64,000 nt of DNA from Flammeovirgaceae bacterium UBA1842 (GTDB lineage: Bacteria; Bacteroidota; Bacteroidia; Cytophagales; Cyclobacteriaceae): contig DDIU01000017.1 of the NCBI GenBank assembly GCA_002338655.1, forward strand, positions 62,001-126,000. The letters run 5' to 3'. Under the pieces are notes generated by a model. It was not told the origin of the DNA. It worked only from the letters and a program-made list of their open reading frames with translations, and did no database searches. Numbering within the stretch: position 1 is the stretch's first letter; each line of letters begins with the position of its first letter. A program made the translations under genes and the position numbers. Shown here in pieces: positions 26,514 through 34,781 of this stretch.

Positions 26514-27644
26514 ATGATCCGTATATTATCAGCTGTCATTTTATTGGCCTGCATCAGCTGCCAAACTCCAACAGAAACTAAAGTTGATAGCGACCAAACC
26601 GATAAATTGCCCTTAAAATATGCCGAAGGTTTTTCAGTCCATTATTTTGAAGGTTATAAAATAGTTACGGTATCAAGGCCATTTATGGGTGCCAAAAGTG
26701 GTTTTGAATATGTATTGGTTAATGACGAGTCTCTTTTACCAGCAAAATTTCAAGATAAGCCGTTCATTAAGGTTCCGTTAGAAAGTATTGTCTGTACCTC
26801 TACTACGCATATCCCTTTACTTGATTACATAAATGAAACCGATAAACTGGTTGGTTTTCCTACCACAGATTATATCAGTTCGGTAAAAATGAGAACCCGA
26901 ATAGATAGTGGACTTGTAACTGACTTGGGAGTAGATAAGGAAATGAACCTGGAGCAGTTGATAGAGTTGGATCCAAGTATGGTGATGGCCTACACCATTG
27001 GTGGTGATTTTGGGCAATTCAATAAAATTGAGCAGATGGGGATTCCGGTGGTTTTAAATGCTGAATACCTTGAAGCACATCCCCTTGGGCGTGCTGAATG
27101 GATCAAGTTTATGGCAGCCTTTTTTAATAAAGAAGAGCTAGCTGATTCTGTATTTAATGAAATTGAAGCTAAGTATTTAGAACTACAGACCTTAGCAAAA
27201 ACAAGTAATGATAAGCCCAGTATCCTTTCAGGGATTGTATATGGCGATACTTGGTATTTGCCTGGAGGCAATAATTATGCTTCTAAATTGATGCGTGATG
27301 CGGGTGGTAATTATCTGTGGGCGCAAGATTCCAGTAGTGGATTTTTAGAATTGAGTTTTGAGTCGGTTTATAATAAAGCGGCTGACGCAGATTATTGGAT
27401 AGGCGTTGCCAATTACCAAGATTTAATTTCCTTAAAAAAAGCGGATAGCCGGTATGCAGAATTTCAAGCATATACGAATAAAAATGTTTACACTTCCAAC
27501 TGGAGAAAAGGCGCTAAAGGGGGCAGTGAGTTTCTGGAACTGGGTTATTTACGTCCGGACCTTATTCTAGCTGATTTAATAAAAATATTGCATCCGGAAT
27601 TGTTGCCGGAGTATAATTTGTATTTTCATCACCGATTGGAGTGA
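26514..27644 (+). CDS. btuF: Cobalamin ABC transporter substrate-binding lipoprotein (BtuF type)
   Basis: 376 residues. Lipoprotein signal MIRILSAVILLACISCQ (Cys 16). Class III periplasmic-binding fold: IVCTSTTHIPLLDYINETDKLVGFPTTDYISS, LEQLIELDPSMVMAY, and the C-terminal lobe IVYGDTWYLPGGNNYASKLMRDAGGNYLW. The fold is shared with siderophore-binding proteins, but the divergent position opposite a riboswitch-controlled BtuB-type receptor argues for cobalamin. It is followed by tandem repeats and then the permease and ATPase genes. No second B12 riboswitch is visible on this strand. Confidence 0.85.
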   Translation: MIRILSAVILLACISCQTPTETKVDSDQTDKLPLKYAEGFSVHYFEGYKIVTVSRPFMGAKSGFEYVLVNDESLLPAKFQDKPFIKVPLESIVCTSTTHIPLLDYINETDKLVGFPTTDYISSVKMRTRIDSGLVTDLGVDKEMNLEQLIELDPSMVMAYTIGGDFGQFNKIEQMGIPVVLNAEYLEAHPLGRAEWIKFMAAFFNKEELADSVFNEIEAKYLELQTLAKTSNDKPSILSGIVYGDTWYLPGGNNYASKLMRDAGGNYLWAQDSSSGFLELSFESVYNKAADADYWIGVANYQDLISLKKADSRYAEFQAYTNKNVYTSNWRKGAKGGSEFLELGYLRPDLILADLIKILHPELLPEYNLYFHHRLE

Positions 27645-27655
27645 GTTTTTTTTAT

Positions 27656-28060
27656 AACCTCAGAGATAACGAGATAACAGAGAAACGCAGAGGTGTAATT
27701 TGAGAAGTCTCTGTGGTACTCAGAGTTCTCTGCGGTTTGGTTTGTATAGGTCTTTTGTTCCTTGAATATTTAACCTCAGTGATAACAGAGAAACGCAGAG
27801 GTGAAATTTGAGAAGTCTCTGTGGTACTCAGAGTTCTCTGCGGTTTGATTTGAATAGGTCTTTTGTTCCTTGAATATTTAACCTCAGAGATAACAGAGAA
27901 ACGCAGAGGTGAAATTTGAGAAGTCTCTGTGGGACTCTGTGGACTCTGCGGTTTGGTTTGTATAGGTCTTTTGTTCCTTGAATATTTAACCACAGAGATA
28001 ACAGAGTAACGCAGAGGTGAAATATGAAAAGTCTCTGTGGTACTCAGAGTACTCTGAGGT
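27656..28060. repeat. Four tandem ~108-bp repeats with internal inverted repeats
   Basis: Unit starts are at 27656, 27772, 27880 and 27988 (spacings 116, 108, 108); the fourth unit is truncated after about 73 bases. Each unit runs AACCTCAGAGATAACAGAG...CGCAGAGGTG, then AAGTCTCTGTGG...CTCTGCGG, then an AT-rich tail ending TTGAATATTT. The first unit carries an extra 8-base GAGATAAC. The CAGAG/CTCTG arms can fold into a long imperfect hairpin. The block fills the whole btuF-btuC gap. Confidence 0.93.
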
Positions 28061-28073
28061 AAAAATAAAATTA

Positions 28074-29114
28074 ATGAATAAGAATAGTTACAAAAATAAA
28101 TTACTGATATGGCTTCCTTTGGCCATTCTAGGGTTATTCCTTTTGAATATCTCCTTGGGCAGTATTTATATTCCATTGGATCAAATCATTAGCATTCTCT
28201 CTGGTGGTGAAGCTGACAAGGCAAGTTGGGCCAACATTATCTTAAATTTCCGTTTACCAAAGGCACTTTCAGCTATAGCCGTTGGGGCGGGGCTAGCTAT
28301 CAGTGGATTGCAAATGCAAACGTTATTCAGGAATCCATTAGCTGGGCCTTTCGTATTGGGTATCAGCTCAGGTGCCAGTCTAGGGGTAGCCTTATTATTA
28401 CTAGCGGGAGTAACAGTAACGGGTATTGGATATGTCAGTTTCAATGGATGGCTGGTAGTATTGGCTGCCAGTGCAGGTTCGGGGCTGGTACTTTTGCTCG
28501 TAATGACCGTATCGATCAGAGTGCAGGACAGCATGACCTTGCTTATCATCGGACTGATGTTCGGGAGTTTGACAGGTGCGATAGTAAGCATCTTACAATA
28601 TTTCAGCACAGGTGAAGAAGTACAGGTCTATCTTTTCTGGACTTTTGGCAGCTTGGGAGGTTTAAATTGGGATGAGGTTTTTATTCTACTTAGTATTCTG
28701 ATATTGGGAATCCTTCTTTCAGTTTTACTTATCAAACCACTCAATGCCCTTTTATTAAGTGAGAATTATGCCCGAAGTCTGGGATTAAATGTTAAAAAAG
28801 CCCGATTATTAATCATCCTCAGTACAAGTTTACTTGCCGGCAGTATTACTGCTTTTTGTGGCCCGATTGCCTTCATTGGCTTAGCTGTGCCTCATCTTAC
28901 CCGGTTACTTTTTAACACTTCGGACCATAAGGTGCTTATCCCTTCTGTAGCCATGACAGGAGCGATTGTGATGCTTATCTGTGATATGGTAGCCCAATTA
29001 CCCGGCAGTGATATGATATTGCCCATCAATGCCATCACCTCGTTGCTTGGTGCTCCGGTAGTCATTTGGATCATTATGCGAAGGGGTTCCATGAAAAACA
29101 GTTTTGCGGGATGA
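28074..29114 (+). CDS. btuC: Cobalamin ABC transporter permease (FecCD/BtuC family)
   Basis: 346 residues from ATG at 28074, chosen over an upstream GTG that lies inside the repeat block. About ten membrane helices. Family motifs: NIILNFRLPKALSAIAVGAGLAISGLQMQTLFRNPLAGPFVLGISSGASLGVAL near the N-terminus, and GPIAFIGLAVPHLTRLL (the coupling-loop region) near the C-terminus. The ATPase gene starts inside its stop codon (ATGA overlap). It should form the inner-membrane channel of the B12 importer. Confidence 0.9.
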   Translation: MNKNSYKNKLLIWLPLAILGLFLLNISLGSIYIPLDQIISILSGGEADKASWANIILNFRLPKALSAIAVGAGLAISGLQMQTLFRNPLAGPFVLGISSGASLGVALLLLAGVTVTGIGYVSFNGWLVVLAASAGSGLVLLLVMTVSIRVQDSMTLLIIGLMFGSLTGAIVSILQYFSTGEEVQVYLFWTFGSLGGLNWDEVFILLSILILGILLSVLLIKPLNALLLSENYARSLGLNVKKARLLIILSTSLLAGSITAFCGPIAFIGLAVPHLTRLLFNTSDHKVLIPSVAMTGAIVMLICDMVAQLPGSDMILPINAITSLLGAPVVIWIIMRRGSMKNSFAG

Positions 29115-30097
29115 GTGCAAATCTCACGATATTGAAAACAGATAACCTGAGCATAGGGTATAAATCAGGTAAAAAACAGTCTGAAGTAATGAGCAATATC
29201 AATGTGGAGCTCAAAAGAGGTCAATTGGTGTGTTTCATGGGGCCAAATGGGGTCGGGAAATCCACCTTAATCAGGACGCTGATAGGGGCGCAAAAAGCAC
29301 TGGCGGGTAAAATATTCATTGAGGATAAAGATTTCGCTAAAATTTCAGCTGCAGAACTTTCAAAGTTGGTAAGTGTAGTGCTCACCGATAAAATCAATGC
29401 AGGCAATATGTCGGTAAGGGAGTTGGTCACTTTAGGAAGATATCCCCATTTAAATTGGTCGGTTACTCCAAATGCCGCTGACCTAAAGCAAATTGAATTG
29501 GCCATCGATCAGGCGAAAGTAAGGCCATTGGAAAACAGAAAAATATATGAACTCAGTGATGGGCAACTCCAAAAAGTGATGATTGCCCGAGCGTTATGTC
29601 AAGATACTCCCATTTTAATATTGGATGAACCTACCGCCCACCTTGATCTTAACAACCGCATTGAAATGATCAATATGCTTTCTGATCTTGCCAAAGAAAC
29701 CAACAAAGCCATATTGATGGCTACTCACGAATTGGATTTGGCCTTACAGTCAGCAGATAGGATATGGCTTGTTGGTATGAACCAACCCATTATCAATGGT
29801 TTTCCTGAAGACCTGGTATTGAATGGAAAAATAGATGCCGTTTTTGAATTGAAGGGCTTTGACTTGCGAACAGGCCGACTGGAAAAGAAAGTTGGAAAAG
29901 GAAAGGTCAGTCTTTCAGGTGAAGGACATGCCTACTTATGGACAAAAAATGCCCTTGAAAGGAATGGCTTTGAAGTGATCGATGATAGTGAAATTCAGAT
30001 CAAAATTAAACCATATCCCTTGAGTTGGTATATAAAAAACAAGGGTGAACACATTGTGCACACCCTCGAAAATCTAATTGAAAAAATTTTTAATTAA
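29111..30097 (+). CDS. btuD: Cobalamin ABC transporter ATP-binding protein (BtuD type)
   Basis: 328 residues from ATG at 29111. Walker A GPNGVGKST (residues 44-52), Q-loop region, signature LSDGQLQKVMIARAL, Walker B ILILDEPTAHLDL and switch His in MATHELDL. After the normal ATPase end (about residue 250) there is an extra domain of some 75 residues (GEGHAYLWTKNALERNGFEVIDD...YIKNKGEHIVHTLENLIEKI). This extension is longer than E. coli BtuD, and its role is unknown. The stop codon overlaps the stop of the convergent DUF547 gene. Confidence 0.9.
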   Translation: MSANLTILKTDNLSIGYKSGKKQSEVMSNINVELKRGQLVCFMGPNGVGKSTLIRTLIGAQKALAGKIFIEDKDFAKISAAELSKLVSVVLTDKINAGNMSVRELVTLGRYPHLNWSVTPNAADLKQIELAIDQAKVRPLENRKIYELSDGQLQKVMIARALCQDTPILILDEPTAHLDLNNRIEMINMLSDLAKETNKAILMATHELDLALQSADRIWLVGMNQPIINGFPEDLVLNGKIDAVFELKGFDLRTGRLEKKVGKGKVSLSGEGHAYLWTKNALERNGFEVIDDSEIQIKIKPYPLSWYIKNKGEHIVHTLENLIEKIFN

Positions 30098-30816
30098 CCT
30101 TCATCATTCAACTCCCAGCTGTACTCATAGTAGCTAATTTCATAGTTTGAAGGTATTTTAATCTTTTTGTATTTATTGATAAAGTCAATCACGGTGATGG
30201 AACCGTCCATTGTAAAGTCTTTTTTATACCAATCGAATATTTTAGAAAGGGCAACTTTATTTGATTCTGGTCTTACTTTTAACCAATCTTTGTTATCGAT
30301 TGACAATTTTGTCCTTGTGGTAAGCTGTGTGTCCAGTTCATTGGGCAGAAAAGAAAAACTGGGTAGTGGTGGGCAACTTTTAGCAGCACATGCCAATGCA
30401 AAATGAACTCTTGGATCTTTGTAGGTCTGTATGAGTTTCAGTATCTCCAAAGAATTTAAAGTCATGGATTGCCCGGCTACCTGATGTTTTACCTTATCAA
30501 AAAATCCACTTTGGTCTAATGGCGACTTCAAAGGGTAATATTTTGATACCTGATAAATCACCACCAAATTATAGGCGTTGATATAAAAGGCCTTTTTCTC
30601 ATTATCATTGGCTGCTGCCAGATTCATAGTGTTGATGTCAGAATAGAGCGACTGTATTTCAGAAAAATTGGCATTAATGGATTTATAAGCTACCCTTCCA
30701 TCATGGACGTATTTTTTAAAGAACGTATCAGCTTTATTAAAAAATGAATTTAAATCAGCGCCATTAACTACGATTGAAGTCAATAGCAATAAGGGGATAA
30801 CCAGTGTTTTTTTCAT
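30094..30816 (-). CDS. Secreted DUF547 family protein
   Basis: 240 residues from ATG at 30816, with signal peptide MKKTLVIPLLLLTSIVVNGA. Conserved DUF547 features: FFKKYVHDGRVAYKSI, KKAFYINAYNLVVIYQV, DPRVHFALACAAKSCPPL and WYKKDF. Members are extracytoplasmic proteins of unknown function with conserved Asn/His/Cys residues. It is a single gene, convergent with btuD; the stop codons overlap by three bases. Confidence 0.85.
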   Translation of the reverse strand: MKKTLVIPLLLLTSIVVNGADLNSFFNKADTFFKKYVHDGRVAYKSINANFSEIQSLYSDINTMNLAAANDNEKKAFYINAYNLVVIYQVSKYYPLKSPLDQSGFFDKVKHQVAGQSMTLNSLEILKLIQTYKDPRVHFALACAAKSCPPLPSFSFLPNELDTQLTTRTKLSIDNKDWLKVRPESNKVALSKIFDWYKKDFTMDGSITVIDFINKYKKIKIPSNYEISYYEYSWELNDEG

Positions 30817-31052
30817 AATTGATTGCAATTTATTTAATCCAACTAACGCAATTATGCAGGAAGTGATTTGTCTGTAGTAGGACAAAATGATTCATTTATT
30901 ACATCAACATCCCATTTTTCTTAATTCAAGAATATTTATCCGTAACTTATGTTCACAATAGTCAAATGCCTGACATTACTCAAGAATTGTTTAACGATTG
31001 ACAGAAATTCAACGTATTTGATTTCAACTTGCACATCGACTGTAACAGATAT

Positions 31053-32387
31053 ATGAAGCAAATTGTAATAATTGGAAATGGGATAGCAGGAATTACAGCC
31101 GCCCGGCATATAAGAAAACTGAGCGATCATCAAATCACCGTTATTTCAGCTGAATCTGACTATTTCTGGTCTCGTACTGCCCTCATGTACATTTACATGG
31201 GACATATGAAGCAAAAACATACTCAGCCCTATGAAAATTGTTTTTGGAAGAAAAACAGAATCAACTTGGTAAATGACTTCGTGAATACCATTGACCATTC
31301 AAACAAAAAACTGCTTCTGGAAAAACATGAACCCATTGCTTATGACACTCTTATAATTGCCACTGGTGCAAAACCCAATAAATTTGGTTGGCCAGGGCAA
31401 GATTTGGATGGAGTAAGTGGGATGGTGAGTTTGCAAGATTTAGAATACATAGAAAAATATACCAGTGGCATCACTAGAGGGGTAATTGTTGGTGGTGGTT
31501 TGATAGGTATTGAACTAGCGGAAATGCTTTCCTCAAGAAATATCCCTGTTTCTATGTTGGTGCGTGAGGAGCAGTTTTGGGATAATATGTTACCCAAACA
31601 AGAAGCTACCATGATCAGCAAGCACATCCGTGAGCATCATGTTGATCTTAGGCTACAAACGGAGTTAAAGGAAATATTGGCAGATGAAAATGGCCGTGTA
31701 AAGGCGGTAATAACAGGTGATGGCAAGGAAATTCCCTGTCAATTCGTTGGACTGACTGCTGGAGTCTCCCCCAATATTGATATTGTAAAAAAATCGGGTA
31801 TTCAAACAAAACGTGGGGTGTTGGTAGATGAGTTTATGGAAACCAATATTCCCGATGTCTATGCTATTGGTGATTGTGCCGAACGTAGAGTACCTGTACC
31901 CGGTAGGGCGCCTATCGAGCAGGTTTGGTATACCGGACGAATGATGGGTGAAACCGTGGCCAAAACCATTTGTGGAAACAAAACTGAATATTTACCTGGC
32001 CATTGGTTCAATTCCGCCAAGTTTTTTGATATTGAATATCAAACTTATGGTCGGGTTTGGAATGTATTAAAAGAAAATGAGGCCGAATTCTACTGGGAAC
32101 ATGCTTCAGGCAAACTGGCCATGCATTTCGTATTCGATAAGGATACTAAACAGTTTTTAGGCTTAAATACTTTTGGCATTCGATTGCGCCATGAAACATT
32201 CGACAAGTTTTTAAAACAAAAAGCCGACATCTATACCGTATTGGAAAATCTAAGGGAAGCGAATTTTGATCCTGAATTCTTTCAGCGATATGAAAGTGAG
32301 ATTGTGGAAACCTTCAATAAAGCACACCCAGAAAAACAGGTGGTACTTAAAGGAAATAAGAGTTTAATGGAAAAAATATTTGGATAA
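31053..32387 (+). CDS. FAD/NAD(P)-dependent oxidoreductase (rubredoxin/ferredoxin reductase-like)
   Basis: 444 residues from ATG at 31053. FAD-binding Rossmann motif IVIIGNGIAGITAARHIRKL at the N-terminus, ATGAKPNKFG, a second NAD-binding motif GVIVGGGLIGIELAEML, and DVYAIGDCAE followed by the C-terminal interface region. It resembles the reductases that pass electrons from NAD(P)H to rubredoxin, ferredoxin or nitrite reductase. Its stop overlaps the start of the membrane polyferredoxin gene (TAATG), so the two products probably act together. Confidence 0.88.
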   Translation: MKQIVIIGNGIAGITAARHIRKLSDHQITVISAESDYFWSRTALMYIYMGHMKQKHTQPYENCFWKKNRINLVNDFVNTIDHSNKKLLLEKHEPIAYDTLIIATGAKPNKFGWPGQDLDGVSGMVSLQDLEYIEKYTSGITRGVIVGGGLIGIELAEMLSSRNIPVSMLVREEQFWDNMLPKQEATMISKHIREHHVDLRLQTELKEILADENGRVKAVITGDGKEIPCQFVGLTAGVSPNIDIVKKSGIQTKRGVLVDEFMETNIPDVYAIGDCAERRVPVPGRAPIEQVWYTGRMMGETVAKTICGNKTEYLPGHWFNSAKFFDIEYQTYGRVWNVLKENEAEFYWEHASGKLAMHFVFDKDTKQFLGLNTFGIRLRHETFDKFLKQKADIYTVLENLREANFDPEFFQRYESEIVETFNKAHPEKQVVLKGNKSLMEKIFG

Positions 32388-34162
32388 TGAAAGTGATTAA
32401 ATCAATTGGCTTGTTAATGTTTATTGCTGGGTTTGCCATTTTCATTGGCACTTTCTTTACGGCAAATTATAAACTCACGGCAGATATCCTCCAGCAGCAA
32501 ATAGGAGATCAAGATAAAATAGCGAGTTTCGAAAAAGCCACCTCCCTTCTAGGGCAAACAGTAACTTCGAGCTTCAATTTCGTTGACCAACTTGATGCCG
32601 CTTTTGCCAAAGTCAATGAAGAGAAGTTAGATCAATTTGGAATTACTGAAGATGAAATCAGTGGGCTGGTAAAACAAAATGAAGGGAAATTTAATATTTC
32701 CACCATATCCCTGTTTGGCAATGACGAGATATGCCAGTACAAACAGAAGACCTTTAAAGATTATGGTGGCTGGCTAGATGGTAGGGAATTCAGTAGTCAG
32801 GAAGACTTAAATAACCAGTTGACTGAGGTTGCCAACAACATTAAAAAGTACCAGATAATTAATGAGAAGGGATTTGATAGGTATAAAGTCAAAGACCTTA
32901 AATACTCCCTTACAAAAGCCTCAAGCATTGGTCCTGTAAAATCAAACCCGTCCCTGTTTATTTTACTTACTTATGGGCTGTGCATCATTGGTGCCATGCT
33001 CTACATTTTACCAAAAATGAAAGATGACCCTCCCGGAATCAAGAACAATGGTATTTTCCACAGTGCCATGAAAAATGTAGGCTGGCTAGGAATCTTGACT
33101 GGTTCGTTCCTGATCCTTTTCTATATCGTCCTTTATTTTTATCCTGAATATATGACCAACTGGGTGATCACGGTGGATCCATTGAGTCAGTTTTTAAAAG
33201 GCTCAGAAGCAGGACGCTTCTTCCTCTATGGATTCATATATACGCTCTGTATTTTGGTAATGGGAGTCAGAATGATCATTAAATACCGACATTCTAAATA
33301 TCAGATCTTTCGCACTTTCTCGGTTATGTTTTTCCAAACGGCTTTTGCCTTTTTGATACCAGAATTATTGTTGCGACTCAATCAGCCATACTATGATTTT
33401 AAGAATATCTGGCCGTTGAACTACAATTTCTTCTTTGACAATAACTTGGATACGCTATTGGCCAACGGCACATTGGGTATTTTTATGTTAGTCTGGGGCA
33501 TTGCCCTAATCATCCTTGGTGTGCCCTTTTTCGTTTATTTCTTTGGCAAAAGGTGGTATTGCTCATGGGTCTGTGGCTGCGGTGGACTGGCCGAAACTTT
33601 AGGTGATCCCTTCAGACAAAACTCGGATAAAACATTGAAAGCCTGGAAGGTAGAACGCTGGATGGTGCATGCCGTATTGGCCTTTGCCATTGTGATGACT
33701 GGCGGTGTGCTTTACACTTACTTTACTGGCAGCAGCCAAATTCTTGGGGTGAGTTCGTATGATGTCCGTTCCGTGTATGGTGCCTGGATCGGTGCTGGAT
33801 TTGCGGGCGTGATCGGTACCGGGTTTTATCCATTGATGGGCAACAGGGTTTGGTGCCGATTTGGCTGTCCATTAGCCGCCTATTTAGGAATTGTTCAACG
33901 GTTTAAATCAAGATTTAGAATCACCACCAACGGGGGGCAATGTATCAGTTGTGGTAACTGCAGCACCTATTGCGAGATGGGCATTGATGTTCGCTGGTAT
34001 GCCCAGCGTGGACAAAATATTGTGCGTTCTTCTTGTGTGGGTTGTGGCGTTTGCTCTTCTGTATGTCCTCGTGGAGTACTCAACTTAGAGAACAAAGACC
34101 CCGAAGGAAGATTTGGTGAGCCTATTTTGATTGGTAATGATGGGGTGAAATTGAGTAGTTAG
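32387..34162 (+). CDS. Membrane-bound polyferredoxin (NapH/CcoG/NosR-like)
   Basis: 591 residues. An N-terminal helix and a periplasmic region of about 150 residues precede several membrane helices (about 185-205, 227-250, 275-295, 350-385, 425-445). Cys motifs KRWYCSWVCGCGG and WCRFGCPLAAY are followed by two 4Fe-4S clusters: CISCGNCSTYCEMGIDV and SCVGCGVCSSVCPRG. This matches NapH/NosR-type electron-transfer membrane proteins. The partner flavoprotein is encoded directly upstream. The electron acceptor is unknown; no nos, nap or cytochrome oxidase genes are in the window. Confidence 0.85.
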   Translation: MKVIKSIGLLMFIAGFAIFIGTFFTANYKLTADILQQQIGDQDKIASFEKATSLLGQTVTSSFNFVDQLDAAFAKVNEEKLDQFGITEDEISGLVKQNEGKFNISTISLFGNDEICQYKQKTFKDYGGWLDGREFSSQEDLNNQLTEVANNIKKYQIINEKGFDRYKVKDLKYSLTKASSIGPVKSNPSLFILLTYGLCIIGAMLYILPKMKDDPPGIKNNGIFHSAMKNVGWLGILTGSFLILFYIVLYFYPEYMTNWVITVDPLSQFLKGSEAGRFFLYGFIYTLCILVMGVRMIIKYRHSKYQIFRTFSVMFFQTAFAFLIPELLLRLNQPYYDFKNIWPLNYNFFFDNNLDTLLANGTLGIFMLVWGIALIILGVPFFVYFFGKRWYCSWVCGCGGLAETLGDPFRQNSDKTLKAWKVERWMVHAVLAFAIVMTGGVLYTYFTGSSQILGVSSYDVRSVYGAWIGAGFAGVIGTGFYPLMGNRVWCRFGCPLAAYLGIVQRFKSRFRITTNGGQCISCGNCSTYCEMGIDVRWYAQRGQNIVRSSCVGCGVCSSVCPRGVLNLENKDPEGRFGEPILIGNDGVKLSS

Positions 34163-34198
34163 ACATTAGTAGTTAGACATTAGTAGTTAGACATTAGT
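34157..34198. repeat. 14-bp tandem repeat, three copies
   Basis: AGTTAGACATTAGT occurs three times in a row (34157, 34171, 34185). The first copy includes the stop codon of the polyferredoxin gene. Confidence 0.9.
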
Positions 34199-34397
34199 AT
34201 TTATCTAACCAGTTCATCAATACCTTCTGTAAGACTTGTCCAAGAATAGATCGTATGGATTAAAATCCATGTTGATCAAGTTTTCACTGCCTTAGTGGAT
34301 TAAGCTTCTGTGGAACTAGCTCAAGCGACCGCTTGGCCTTTTATTGGCTCATGAAATTGGCACAAGTGGACACTTGTGTCAGGTTGGGGAAGGTTAA
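34199..34397. other. Intergenic stretch with several small palindromes and a repeat copy
   Basis: Contains a copy of an interspersed repeat (about 34228-34275) that recurs at 36436-36483. Perfect palindromes are CAAGCGACCGCTTG (34322-34335, 2-base centre) and CACAAGTGGACACTTGTG (34361-34378). No gene is seen here. Confidence 0.6.
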
Positions 34398-34631
34398 TTA
34401 CTTATCTATTCGAAAGTAATTTTTACCATTCATACTGTGCCAAACCCTAATGTCCATAAAAGGAACGCATCCAATATTTCTATTTACTAATTCAATTCTT
34501 AACTGAAGTCTATAATCCTGTATAGACTTAGTTTTATTATAACGAAGATAAATCGAATCTGATATTCGAGCTTCTTCCTCGTAATTGATGAAATTCATTT
34601 CACCGTATACTTTTTCTTCTATTTCTACCAT
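34398..34631 (-). CDS. Small hypothetical protein
   Basis: 77 residues from ATG at 34631. No recognised family. The C-terminal part (GCVPFMDIRVWHSMNGKNYFRIDK) faintly resembles the PC4/p15 single-strand DNA-binding fold, but this is weak. It is divergent from the RCC1 lipoprotein gene. It could be a gene remnant in a repeat-rich spacer. Confidence 0.35.
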   Translation of the reverse strand: MVEIEEKVYGEMNFINYEEEARISDSIYLRYNKTKSIQDYRLQLRIELVNRNIGCVPFMDIRVWHSMNGKNYFRIDK

Positions 34632-34724
34632 ATTACAAAGGAACAGGTTTAATGCATGTACATTAGATTCCCGTCCAAAAATTTTTATTTATTGTTGTTG
34701 GAGGTTAATTTCAGATTCAAACAT

Positions 34725-34732
34725 TAAATTTG
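34725..34732 (+). promoter_or_regulatory. Possible -7 element for the RCC1 gene
   Basis: TAAATTTG matches TAnnTTTG, 49 bases before the ATG at 34782. No clear -33 box. Confidence 0.4.
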
Positions 34733-34781
34733 ACAATTTTATTAGATCTTTTTCATTACTTTATATACTTTCTTAGTTAAA

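Noticed and set aside
27656..28060. CRISPR array in the btuF-btuC gap
   Set aside because: The 108-bp units are contiguous and alike over their whole length, with no unique spacers.
27652..28176. A 174-residue minus-strand reading frame through the tandem repeats
   Set aside because: Its protein is just the translated 108-bp repeat (TLSTTETSQISPLRFSVI...), it runs into btuC antisense, and it has no family features.
34157..34198. CRISPR-like tandem repeat
   Set aside because: Units of 14 bases repeat without spacers. No spacer-repeat alternation or cas gene is seen anywhere in the window.
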